This document shows, one piece after another, positions 34,290 to 46,000 of a DNA stretch of 64,000 nt. The DNA comes from Amorphophallus konjac (taxonomy: Eukaryota; Streptophyta; Magnoliopsida; Alismatales; Araceae), in assembly GCA_022559845.1 (NCBI GenBank), contig CM040118.1, positions 447,514,053-447,578,052 of the forward strand, written 5' to 3'. Below the pieces are notes generated by a model. The model saw only the letters and a program-made list of their open reading frames with translations, was not told the DNA's origin and made no database searches. The position numbers and the translations under genes were made by a program. The stretch's first letter is position 1. Each line of letters starts with the position of its first letter.

Positions 34290-36442
34290 TGTAACGACCC
34301 GAGAATCTGATTACCGGGAAGGCCCGATAACCCGAGACTCGCACCGCCGCCCACGAGCCGGGAGGGCTCGGAAGGGCTAAAAGGAGTGTGGAGGCACAAG
34401 GAAATAGGAAATAAAGCAGAACAATACAACAATTAACAGAAATAAATAAACAACTACAACAGAGTCCAGTCCAACAGAAAGTACAGTCTAAAGCAGTAAA
34501 ATGTACCACATGCCAAGTGAACACTCGGCCCGGCAAGCTGGCAACTGAGAACTTCCGCCCCGCACCCTCGAACCTCGAGGAAGAACCGCCACACCTGAAA
34601 AGCAGGGAATGAGTCTCCAAAACAGAGACTCAGCAGGGATCCCGCGGAACCCCAACCGGAAACAACGACGGTAGCGGAAAGGAAGCTACAACTACAGCAG
34701 GAACAGCAAACCGGTGGCCGGTCAAAAACTCGGCACTACAGCTACTCCTACTGCCAGAAGGCAGACCTCGATCACACAGTCGAAGCAACCAAACCACGCT
34801 AGTACCACCTATCGAAGTAAGAACACATGGCAACCACACCGTAGAGGCCTGTCCCCCGGGCACAGTCGACCTGGACACGCTGTCCAAGGTGCAATCCCGA
34901 TCATCCGATCGCGGGTACCGCACAACAAGACCCAACCTCGGTAAATCCACTAGCACTAATCTCACGGCGCAAGAACCGACACACGCGCCAAGGTGAAACA
35001 ACCGAACTCACCGGTCAACACGACCAAAAACCCGAAGGTCAAAGACACAGAGACTGACAGTCTGTCACTCCGTACTCGACATGAGTACCACCCACTAGAA
35101 GCACAGCCGGTAGCGTCCCCTGACGTCTTACACCGCACCGCATGTGAACCGCCTGACGTGGTAGGTCCTACCCGAGGCACGAACACCGTACAAGTAACCA
35201 CAAACAAGTGACTAGCTGGGGTCACGCCCGTAGACGTGCGTCCACTGTCCCCAACCACGTGTGCACACACAGACCATGCGTCCTAGGTCTGGCCCTCTGA
35301 TTGGTTTTCCCCCGCAGCCGGACTCTGGCTATGACGAGGGGCCCGACGGAAACCAGTCTAAAACCGCCCTCTGGGTAAGCCCGTACACCACTCCCTGGTG
35401 TGACCAGCACACGCGTACTGGTAGGCTACGACTAGTGGAGGGTCACTGAAGGAGTAGACTCTCAACGGAAAACAACGTCTGCATCTGACGACGTACGGGG
35501 GACACCCCACGTACCGGCCCCGTCACACGGTGACCACAGTCGGAGAAGACACAGAACCCACAGTCCATGGTCACGCACGCACCGTGCGCGAGAGTCGAGA
35601 AAACCCAAGTGACGCTAAGTCACTGGACTCTGGACAGTCCTCTAGACACACTACACCCAACGGTCCTTGAGTCAGAAGACTCGGGGTCAAGACCGTTGTA
35701 CTCAACAGCACAAGGCCGTCAATCTAGTCCAATCTCTAGGTCTAAAACCACGGTAGCACAAGTACCGAGACAACACACGAGTTGCCAAGACCATTCCCTT
35801 AGGAAGGGAACGCAAGGGACAAAGGCCACTCACACGGGCCACACGGAAAACACAGAAGCACGATTCCCAAGGTAGCACACAAGCCGCCACGACGATTTCC
35901 CATCTTGAAGCAAGCGAGAAACCTCCATCCCCAGGCCGGACAACTGGGCTCACAGTCCAAGGCCAAACACATGGCCCACACGGGAATCACCTTCCAAAGG
36001 AACCCACGGTATGCGAGGGAGACCCCACCGCACACACACCGACACACGGTGACTTGATCAAGCGTAACACAAGAGCCCGGAACACGTGGGGTCACCCGGA
36101 CCCACCACACCTACGGGCACGCTAATCGAGGTAACACGGTCCCTCCTGACACCCCAAAAAACACAGACACAGAACCCATGGGGTGTCCGGGATACTCACA
36201 AGGCCGTAGGTCGACCACTGGGTCCCAACCGGGTCGACCGGAGACCAACACAATGCGAACGGAACGCTAAAGGTCACCCGGACCCTTAAGCGTAGGGGCA
36301 CGTAAAACGAGGTAAACGGAACCTCCAGACACCCCAAAACACGGTCACGGAACTCCACTAGGCGTCCAAGGCACACATGGCCCACGAGGAGCACGATCAG
36401 CCGCAGACCGCCCGCCCCGGGTAGCCCGGCTGGTCCCTCCAA

Positions 36443-36693
36443 GAACGCGCTACACGTGCATAGCGCGTTCAGCCAGAACGCGATATACGTGCCTAGCGCG
36501 TTCAACACGAACGCGCTACATGACCCTAGCGCGACCAGGCCAGGTCACGCTATGATCCTATAGCGCGACAACCAGAACGCGCTGGGGCCGTAAGGCGCGA
36601 CCCGAACTGCCTTACTGTTCATCTTCTCCGATGAACGCGCCCTATCGGGGCAGCGCGACCTTCAAGAACGCGCTACTGGAGTATAGCGCGTTC
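36443..36693. repeat. 28-nt inverted-repeat units, period about 33 bp, in solo LTR D
   Basis: Units start at 36443, 36476, 36509, 36543, 36575, 36633 and 36666. Each is a 10-nt arm, an 8-nt centre and a 10-nt arm. The first and last are perfect: GAACGCGCTA and TAGCGCGTTC around CACGTGCA and CTGGAGTA. Centres differ in every unit. A degenerate unit may lie between 36605 and 36630. Confidence 0.9.
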
Positions 36694-37229
36694 TCAGTCC
36701 GCGCCCGAAAACGGTAGAAACCGCGGGAAAAGCCATGCCACGCCCCGTTCACCCCCAGGTGAAGGGGAAACAAAAGGAGAAACCTTCCCCAAGCCCCTAG
36801 GCATGCATCTAAACCCCTGGATCGCCCAAAAACACCATAAAACGGGAGATCCGGCTCACACCCCAAAAACACACATTTTCCCCAAAACGTTTAGCCCGCT
36901 CGGCTCACCACAGCCTACGAAACTCGCGGGAAAGGAAGTACACGGGCTGAGGGTCCATCACCCTACCTCCACCGAAGATTTCGCGCACCGTGGACGCCGA
37001 TCCACGAAGAAAACGCCGTTGATGCCTCGCCGTTCCACGAACTCACTGCCGAGCTTCCACGCGCCTCCACCGCCTCGATCCTCATCCATCCTCGCCCGTA
37101 CCTCACCCGCGCCGTCCCCACCTCGCCCGTACTCCGCCCCGTCGGCCGCCGGAGAGAGAGGGAGAGAGGAGAGAGCGTGAGAAGAGAGAGGGAGAGAAAA
37201 GAGAAATGAGAGGGGAGAGAGAAAAGAGT

Positions 37230-37238
37230 TATATATAG
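37230..37238 (-). promoter_or_regulatory. TATA box of solo LTR D
   Basis: CCTATATATAACT on minus, about 340 bp from the LTR start. The inverted-repeat array lies about 540 bp downstream, so it would be transcribed. Confidence 0.6.
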
Positions 37239-38799
37239 GAAAATCCATAAATTCAAAAAAATCCAAAAAAATAGAAAATCACACCCTCGCGATCCTCGGA
37301 GCGCACCGATCGCAACGATACCACTCGCGCCCAGGTGAACGACCCGGTTCACCCGCAACGAGGTTCCAAAGGGAAAGCCGAAACCCACACCGGGAATCAG
37401 AAAACACACGCGGAAAAAGCCGCGGAACGCCTCCGGACCTCCGAAACGACTCCGGATCGCGCCGATCCGAACACGAAAGATGTCCGAAACGAAATTTCGG
37501 ACACAACGGAGTCGGACGCTCCAAGAAACCAGATCCGGGACCCACGAACGAGGATCCGAAAAACCAGTGGCATTACAACTATTATGAGACCTTCGTAAGA
37601 CCCCGTGAGCCTGAGATTCCCACCAGGACGCCGGGCAGGTTGTACCTCAAAAACCTGAACCTATGAACATGGTTTGAATCGTGTTTTGGGCCAGTCCAAA
37701 GTGGACCGATCTGTGAACTGTAACGGCCCAAGGTTGGACCGTCACGTCACCGTAACGGCCTCATGTAAGACCGTCACGTTCCTGTAGTGGCCCAATTATC
37801 GACCGCCACAGGTGAGATATCAAATATGTTCCCTTTTGATTTATTATCATGTAGCAGTCATCAAGGTTGGCCTTGAACTGTGAAATCCTGCGAAATGCTT
37901 GTTTGCATCCTTGTCTTTCTACCTAATGTTCATTCCAATGTTGTTAGAATTTCTCTTAATCTTAGAAGTAAGTTCGTAAGCTTAAACCTTGGAACTCTTG
38001 GCCATTTAATGTGATGAATGTCGAGACTAGGATCTATGATCTAACTTGTCAATGCCAACGCATCATAAAGGGCCCGGTCTGGTCCTTGGAGGAGCGCTCG
38101 AAAGTACTTGTGCCCCGGGGAGTTCGTAATGACAAGGTGTGGCATTGTACCGAAGTGCTTGGCTAGCGTGATTGGTCTAAGACATTCCACTTTTACTCAA
38201 TTACTTGAAATTCCTGCGTGACATGATATACGTGCTTGTTATGGCCAATTCCACTTATCATTTTCGTGCAATTTCATGAATCATTCTTGCTATACTTGTG
38301 GTTACTCTTTACTTGAAAGTTCGTATTCATTTTTCTATCTATTCTCTTGTCATTAAATTACCCCTTGCTTTTGTTACAACGTTATTTATAATTGAATTGG
38401 TTAATCACTTTAATTATGCCTGATGATAGAGATATAAAATCCTACTGAGCTTTGCTCACCCCTACTTTCCAATCCTTTTCAGGTAGTTCGGATGAGGACG
38501 TGCGCTCTGATGGGGACGGGAACGAGTGATTCTAGGAGCGAGCCATTTAGAGATTTTGATCAAGTCAAGTTAGATTAGATTGTGTTAAGTTGTTATATAG
38601 AGTTGATATATTATGTATAAGTCAGAAGTCCACAAAGAGTCGGGTGTAATTAAATACGTTCTGTTATTTATCAATAAAGATGGGTTAATTATTTTCTTTA
38701 TTATTAGCCTGGTGGTTAGTCTCTTGTGGCAATGTATGCTCTGATTGACATGATTGATATAAACTGCTACGTTTCGATTTTTCGCGTCGGGACGTGACA

Positions 38800-38804
38800 A
38801 AACC
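38800..38804. repeat. Target site duplication of element A, right copy
   Basis: AAACC after GACGTGACA; see 2541-2545. Confidence 0.92.
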
Positions 38805-39036
38805 CAACCACTCTTATTCCTCTACTTAACCCTTCACCCGAGCCTGTGGCTGACCATGAGCAGGGTCCACCCCTTTTTGCACCCGAGCCAACCCCATCCA
38901 CTGCCAAGCAAGGGGAGAAGCTCGACGTGTTCCCACCTCCACTTACCTTCCCAATAACATCTTCCATTAAAACGCCATCATCCACTAAGCCTACCGCCTC
39001 CATCTCATCCGCCTCCACCTCCCCTCGGAGTAGGTG
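38805..39036 (+). pseudogene. Proline-rich retroelement ORF remnant, right part
   Basis: This continues the copy broken at 2545. PSPEPVADHEQGPPLFAPEP and KQGEKLDVF..PPLTFPIT align with the B ORF near 12690-12790 and 12945-13050. It ends at SPRSR (B has TSRSG, about 13125) where LTR E begins. Confidence 0.8.
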
Positions 39037-39371
39037 TGTCACTCCCCGAGCGTGGAAGATACCCGGTGGCGTAACGAGTTTATATAGATGATGTGAATCA
39101 GAGCATTAAGATTTTGACATAAAGACAGAGTGCGCAAAAGATGTACAGACATAACTGAGATTCAAATAATATCAACATTCCAAGATGACAATTTTCCACT
39201 TAACCATAATGATAATGACCCAAATTGATGATTATTCTGGTCCATAGCATTCATTATTCAGACCAACTACTAGGCTACAAGCCTTAACAACGACTAAACT
39301 GACATGACAAAAATATAAAGGCAAAGACTAAAGACATGACTAGCTGACAGTAGATGATCGGTGACTCTAGC
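39037..39371 (-). repeat. LTR E (Del/Tekay-like, minus orientation), outer piece
   Basis: It begins TGTCACTCCCCGAGCGTGG, a diverged match to the minus-oriented LTR ends of C (TGTCACGCCCCGAGCG). The shared GAGTTTATATAGATGATGTGAATCAGAGC and ACAGAGTGCGCAAAAG blocks follow. Element C interrupts it at 39372; the sequence resumes at 51232. Confidence 0.8.
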
Positions 39372-40869
39372 TATCACGCCCCGAGCGCGGAAGGAACCCG
39401 AGAAAGACGTGACGAGTTTATATCGATCATGTCAATCAGAACGTTAGTGTATTCAACACAAAGACAGAGTGCGCAAAAGTAAAGATAACCCAATCCTTTA
39501 TTCAATTACAACCTCAAAGGACTTCTATTACAAACCACTTAATGAAAGTGCTAAGACTCAATAAAAGAAAAAGTACAATGGTTGACTCAAGAAATTAGAA
39601 AGACAAGATTAGTAGACGCTTGGATAGACGGAGTAGCTCTAGTCTCTTCACTCTTGACCTTCCCCATCCGATTGAGTCTCATCATCAGACTTACCTGAAA
39701 AATAAGGAAAAACACTAGATGAGCGAATGCTCAGTAGGAATTATATCTCAAGAGCTAGTTTGCTTTAAGTAAATTACATGTTACATGAATGCAATAAAGC
39801 TATTCATGTTTGCATAAAACGACAAGAGAGAGAGAGAGTATAACAAGAGATAATTGAGTGAACTAGCATGTCTTTCAAGAACTTATATCAATAAATGTCA
39901 AGATATTCAAGCAAGTATATTCATCATGTCATGTCGGAATTTGGCTATCACGTTTCAAGCAAGTATATAAATACCCTTTTCGGGTCACGCAAGTCATGTC
40001 ATGTCAAGTCGAGTATGAGATTGTGGAATGTCTAATCAAGCTAGTCATGCACTTCGGTACAATGCCATACCGTGATCATTACAACTCCCATGGGCACTAG
40101 TACTTTCGGGTGCTCCTCCCAGGACCTGATCGGGCCCTATATGCGCAGGCATTGATCATGTATTTTTCAACATCCACTATAGTTATAGCCAATGTGGAAT
40201 TTCAAGGAATAAGCTTGTACGAACTTTTAAGGTAGATCTTGTGGAATAGCATTTCAAGGATTTGATCATATGGTATTATGATGATAATAACGGTATAATC
40301 ACGATTAACGATAAAATTAGGTGGAATCGGCTCCCTAACTCGGGTGCCATGACGATAGGAATAAGCACCCATATGAACATGGTCGCTCGTTCTTGTACAT
40401 GATAAGGTATATAGAATTAGTGTACACAAGTACGGCACACTATTCTTAAAGGATATGAATGGTATGGATTACCCATCCCATTATTTCAAGAATATTATCA
40501 TGACATACAAACAGCATGTCGTGAGGGCCGGTATACCATGTTTCTTTAGAGTGACATGGCGAAAGTAGTGTCATGGGTTTTAAGGGTACAACCAGCTTGG
40601 CTGCTTTGAGGGAATCCAAAGCTAGCGGAGTCTTACGGAGGTCTCTATGATAAAGTCACTAATCCAAAGGAACGGAATGTCCCATGGAGAGTTCATCTAT
40701 CACCGAGAAATAAGGGGTAATCGATAAATCATCATGAAACGTGGGACTATATTCACGGAATGGAACGTAGTGCCTATGTATATATATATAACCCACTGTT
40801 ATGGGTTATAGAAAACCACGAAAAACATGACTGTCAGAAAATTGACGTCTGGTACTGTGTTCTCATTTT

Positions 40870-41390
40870 TCTGAATTGACGCCCTTGTCAGGGTTGTTAG
40901 TTTAATAAATATTATATTTCGGTGGTTTATCAAAATGACGCCTTGCATAAAGGCTTCAATTCTGTAAATGGCGCCTCAGTCAGGGGCGTCATATATTAAA
41001 TTAATGGGCTGGGGATGAGTCGTCATTTCAAGAATAATATATATCTATTTTCAAAAATTCTAGATTTAACACTAAATTGACGCCCATGTATAGGGTTGTC
41101 CATTCAATTTGACGACCTGATCTGGGTCGCTAATTCTTTGTCTGATGATTTGCACCGAACAGGTACAATCACAGACACAAGGTTAATGAAGTAGCTCTGA
41201 TCAAGAAACAAATGACATGTACAGGTAGAGAAAAATATCAGGAATTTATGGACATGATCATGCATTAGTTTACATATAAAGGTTCACAGTTATTAAAATT
41301 TGAACATGGTGTATTTATTAAATAACTATCAATTGACGACTGTTACACGGTCGTTGGTTTAAAATGGCGCCCTGATGTGGGTCGTCAATT
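40870..41390. repeat. Dispersed 25-nt inverted-repeat units in LTR of C
   Basis: Units of 9-nt arms around a 7-8-nt centre, mostly flanked by AATT or AAAT. Examples: ATGGCGCCT..GGGCGTCAT (about 40977), TTGACGCCC..GGTTGTCCA (about 41077; GGTCGTCCA in the other LTR), TTGACGACT..GGTCGTTGG (about 41334). More units lie upstream of the TATA box at 42130-42570. The same set recurs in the other LTR at about 49095-49615 and 50355-50790. Confidence 0.8.
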
Positions 41391-41973
41391 CCATTTATGC
41401 AGTAAACGAACAAACTTCATTCTGGAAACGAAATCTGTAACTACTGAACTCATCTGCAGACCTATATGCATGCATTAACTTGTTAACTATTGAATTTTGC
41501 TAAATCTTGAGAAAACCTACCTTGTGGATTGGTTTGGTTGACAGACGTGAAGAGTTTGAAGAAAATACGATACCCTATTTCTAATAGAGTAACTAGAAGC
41601 CAATATAACAAGAGCAGTTGTTCGTCGAGAGAAACTGCAGGATGATAATAAGAGCAGCAGCTCTTGATTTCCAACGAAGAGGCAGCAACTGCAGTAGCCG
41701 AAGAGTTCTCCCACGTTCTTCTTGTATCACGATAGCAGCAGCCTTCGGAGGATGAAGCAATCAGCAGTACTACTTCGTTGCAGACAACCTGGAGAAGAAA
41801 GATGAAGAACCATTAATGTTCTTCACGTTCTATACCATCAGGTTGAATAGAAAGAAGATGGAATCCTACTATTGGATGGAGAGGAAGAAGAACTTCCTTC
41901 GGTTCTTCACGTTCGGAACAGCAGCAATAAGTTTTGATGAAGAAAAGAGCCTTCAGGTTGGCTCGATGGGAGG

Positions 41974-41985
41974 GGTATTTATAGG
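41974..41985 (-). promoter_or_regulatory. TATA box of 3' LTR of C
   Basis: CCTATAAATACC on minus; the same site is at 50197-50208 in the 5' LTR. It places the start of transcription about 1.05 kb into the LTR. Confidence 0.75.
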
Positions 41986-42995
41986 TTTTCAGGAACCCAA
42001 CAAGGTTAGAATTCGATTAGAACTAAAATTTCCTTGATAGAGTCCTTACTAAACTTGATTATACACGTAGCAAAATCTTAAAACTTACCCCAGATCATAT
42101 CCTCGTTCGAACATAACACAAACGGAAAGTTTGAAATTGACGCCTCAGGTTGAGGCGTTATTTTTAAATTGATGCCCACACATGAAGTCTTTAATTCTTT
42201 CCCTTTAATTCTTTCTGAATTTTTATCTTTTTTTCTGGATGTGATCTAGGTGAGAAATTTTAAGGGTATTAATTTTCCATTTTTCTCTATTTTTTCATAT
42301 AATTATTTTTTCAGAATTCTTTAGTCAAAAAATGGCACTATTCATTATTTTGAATTGACGACTTAGTTTAAGTCATCTTTTATGCAATCCACGCCCATGA
42401 CCATGGCGTCTTTTACCTTTTGGCATTTTTGAAAGAAGCAAAATTATGTTTATATCCTAGAAATCTCTATCTATATATCCTTTCTTATGCTATTTATACT
42501 TTTAAATAATTAACGACATTCCCTATGTCGTCCTTTTTAAAATAACGCTTGTAGTAAGAGGAGTCAATTGCGTTTGGTAATTTTTTCTTAACCTCTAAAG
42601 GACCGATATTGTATATATGCCCATTCTTTTACCCTTTTATATATCTTTAATGTATTTAAATCTTATATATATATACTTCTTCCTTCTAATAAGGTTATAA
42701 TATAGTAAATGTGGAATATTAAATTAGTAATAAAATATAAATTGACATTTTCTTCAAGATTTAATGATTCTTAATTTAATTAAAATTATTTTGTGCATCA
42801 AATGGCTACTTAAAATAACATGTTATTCTTAAATGTATTATAATATAATGGTAAGGTCTATGAGTCCATTTCGTAAGACTTTTCAGAATGTAAGAGGGTT
42901 ATGTACAAGGTCTAGGCCTCGTTTAATTATTATATATTTATATATTTTAATTTTATTTGGACTTTCTAGTTCTTTAATTTACCAGGGTTGCTACA

Positions 42996-43010
42996 CCCTC
43001 CCTCACTTAA
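42996..43010 (-). other. Polypurine tract of element C
   Basis: TTAAGTGAGGGAGGG on minus directly before the 3' LTR. Confidence 0.88.
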
Positions 43011-43070
43011 AAGAATTTGGTCCCCAAATTCAATCACATATAAACGTGGAGAGTGTAGAGTACATACCTT

Positions 43071-46000
43071 TTAGAATAAGTTTTGAAATCGTTTCCTCAT
43101 AGACTCCTCAGTCTCCCATGTGGCTTCGTGTTCTGAACATTTACTCCATTACACCTTAACCATGGGAATAACTTTATTCCTTAATGTTCGTACTTCACGA
43201 TCGAGGATCTTCACGGGCTTTTGTTCATAGGTGAGATCCCTTTGAATCACCAGGTCTCTATGATCAATGATATGTGACGGATCGTGCACATATTACTTCA
43301 ACATGGATACGTGGAATACATTATGAATTTCGGACATTTGAGGAGGTAAAGCGACGCGGTAAGCAACCTCGCCAACTCTTTCTAGTATCTCAAAAGGTCC
43401 GATAAACCTTGGTGTAAGCTTGCCCTTAATGCCAAATCTCCTTATTCCATGTCCAGGTGATATCTTGAGAAATACGTGATCTCCGACTTGGAATTCAAGA
43501 TCTCTTCTTCTTGTGTCAGCATAAGCCTTCTGTCTAGACTGAGCAACTTGAAGTCTTTCTCTAATCAGTTGAATCTTTTCAGTGGTATCCCTTACCATGT
43601 CTGGACCTAATAGTTGTTTCTCGCCAACTTCGTCCCAACACAAAGGCGATCGACAACTCCTTCCGTATAAAGCTTCGAAAGGTGCCATTTGTATACTTGC
43701 CTGGTAGCTGTTATTATATGCAAATTCAAACCAAAGGCAAGTGATCATGTCAGCCTCCACCAAAATCAATGATGCAAGCTCTGAGCATATCTTCAACCAC
43801 CTGATTGGTTCTCTCGGTCTGACCATCTGTTTGAGGATGAAAAGCTGTACTAAAGTTAAGTCTCATCCCTAGCGAATGTTGTAGACCCTTCCAAAAGTGA
43901 GAAGTAACACGGGGGTCTCTGTCAGACACGATTGAGATAGGTACTCCATGTAACATGACTATCTCCTTAATGTGTAATGCCGCAAGAACATCAACTGACC
44001 ATCGACTCTTGATTGGCAAGAAGTGTGCCGATTTGGTCAATCGGTCGATGATAACCCATATTCCATCATGTCCTCCTTTTGATTTAGACAGACCCATAAT
44101 GAAGTCCATACCGATATCCTCCCACTTCCATTTGAGAATATCAAGAGGATGTAGCTTTCCTGCAGGCTTTTGGTGTTCTGCCTTGACTTGTTGACACGTA
44201 AGACAGCGAGACACAAAGTCTGCTACTTGTCTTTTCATATTGGACCACCAGAAGGTCCTCTTCAAATCTTGGTACATTTTGGTAGACCCTGGATGAATTG
44301 TGTAATTCGATCTGTGAGCTTCATCTAAGATTTTCTTCTTTAGCTCTGGACAATTTGGTATACATGTCCTATTCCGGAACATCAATCTTCCATCCGAGGC
44401 TATCTTGAAATCAGTTTGTTCTTCCATTTTGTCTTTGATTTCTACTAGTACGGGATCACTATCTTGAAGTCCTTGTATCTCGGATAGTAAGTCTGGCAGT
44501 ATGCTCATATGGGATAATGTGACACACCTACTATCCTTGTCTATGCTTATATTAAGTTTAGAGAATTGTTCTAGCAACTTCCACTCCTGAATCATACAAT
44601 TGGCTAATAGTGCTTTCGGCTTTCGACTGAGGGCATCGGCTATAGGATTACCCTTTCCAGGATGATATTGTATAGTGAAGTCGAAGTCCTTGAGATATTC
44701 TAGCCAACGTCTTTGCCTCATATTTAATTCCTTCTGAGAGAAGAGATACTTAAGACTTTTATGGTCAGAGTATACAATAAACTGCACTCTGTATAGATAA
44801 TGTCTCCATATCTTCAGTGCAAACACTACCGCAGCCAATTCTTAGTCATGGACTGGGTAGTTCTCCTCGTGCTTCTTCAATTGGCGAGAAGAGTAGGCTA
44901 TAACTTTCCCTTGTTGCATTAAAACACATCCGAGGCCAATGCCAGATGCATCGGTGTATACTTCAAATCTCTCACCTTCAACTGGTAAAGCTAAAACCGG
45001 GGCAGTAGTTAGGTGATCTTTGAGAGCTTGGAAGCTTCTTTCACATTCCTCACTCCATTCGTAATGGATCTCCTTGAGAGTTAGCCTAGTGAGTGGTCCG
45101 GCGATCTTGGAGAAATTCTTGATGAATCGCCAATAGTAGCCCGTAAGACCTAAGAAACTTCGGATCTCGCTAGCATTGGTTGGTCTTTCCCAATTCCTTA
45201 CAGCTTCAACCTTTGATGGATCTACGGATAAATCGTCTTTTGATATAACATGCCCCAAGAAAGATACTTCTTCTAACCAGAATTCACATTTGCTGAGCTT
45301 GGCATATAACTGATTCATCCTCAATATTTGTAATGCAATCCTCAAATGCTTCTCGTGCTCTTCCTTGGTCTTTGAATAGATCAGTATATCATCAATGAAA
45401 ACCACTATGAATTGATCTAGATGAGGCCTGAATATACTATTCATCAACTGCATAAAGGCAGCAGGGGCATTTGTTAGTCCAAAAGGCATAACAACAAATT
45501 CATAGTGCCCATACCTGCTTCTGAATGCGGTCTTATAAATGTCCTCATCCTTGATCCTTAGTTGGTGATATCCCGACCTGAGATCAATCTTCGAAAAATA
45601 CTTGGATCCAGATATTTGATCAAATAACTCATCAATTCTCGGCAGTGGATATTTGTTCTTGATAGTGAGATGATTCAACTGTCGATAGTCGATGCATAAC
45701 CTCATGGATCCATCTTTCTTCTTTACAAATAGCACAGGTGCTCCCCATGGGGAAGTGCTTGGTCTAATAAATCATTTCTTGAGAAGTTCCATCAATTGTT
45801 CCTTTAACTCCTTGAGTTCGGCGGGAGACATCCTATATGGTGCCTTAGAAACTGGACCAGCACCAGGGATCAAGTTGATAGTGAAGGCCACTTCTCTTTG
45901 TGGGGGTAATCCATGCAAATCTTCCGGAAACACGTCCGGAAATTCTTGCACAACTGGGATGTCTTCTAGCTTAGTCTCTTTAGTCTCCTTAATGGTGACA

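Larger units (their letters stand above)
34290..37577 (-). mobile_element. Element D: solo LTR of a gypsy element, minus orientation
   Basis: 3288 bp with TSD ACTAT at 34285-34289 and 37578-37582. Read on minus it starts TGTAATGCC and ends CTCGGGTCGTTACA, the LTR end common in plant gypsy elements. There is no internal gene, no primer site and no second LTR, so it is best read as a solo LTR left by recombination. It is clearly GC-richer than its host LTR. Near 34595-34640 minus it has the GGAGACTCATTCCC..TTTTCAGGT block related to A, C and E. The many ORFs on both strands show no domains. Confidence 0.85.
2546..38799 (+). mobile_element. Element A: Del/Tekay-like Ty3/gypsy chromovirus with two nested insertions
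   Basis: The LTR pair is 2546-5274 and 32746-38799. TSD AAACC is at 2541-2545 and 38800-38804. A tRNA-iMet primer site follows the 5' LTR and a purine tract AAGTGGGGGAGGG precedes the 3' LTR. The internal order gag, protease, RT, RNase H, integrase, chromodomain is that of Ty3/gypsy chromoviruses; the double zinc knuckle and the C-terminal chromodomain fit Del/Tekay. Element B splits gag and solo LTR D splits the 3' LTR. Without them A would be about 10.2 kb. The coding region has many stops, so A is dead by itself. Confidence 0.93.
32746..38799 (+). repeat. 3' LTR of element A, split by solo LTR D
   Basis: 32746-34289 and 37583-38799 match the 5' LTR; D plus one TSD copy (34290-37582) lies between. 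Corrected length is about 2761 bp. It carries the same inverted-repeat clusters, with one extra copied unit near 33730-33795. Confidence 0.93.
39372..42995 (-). repeat. 3' LTR of element C
   Basis: 3624 bp. Its outer end reads TATCACG instead of TGTCACG, a point change. A TATA box TATAAATA lies at 41974-41985 (minus). Inverted-repeat units are scattered at 40870-41390 and 42130-42570. Confidence 0.94.

Noticed and set aside
36443..36693. CRISPR-like look of 28-nt palindromic units with about 5-nt gaps
   Set aside because: The constant part is the arms, the variable part is only 8 nt in the centre, and the array is in a plant LTR with TSD; no cas genes.
34600..37545. Many ORFs of 60-150 codons in solo LTR D
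   Set aside because: High GC and few A/T stops; no domain, no conserved start, overlapping on both strands.
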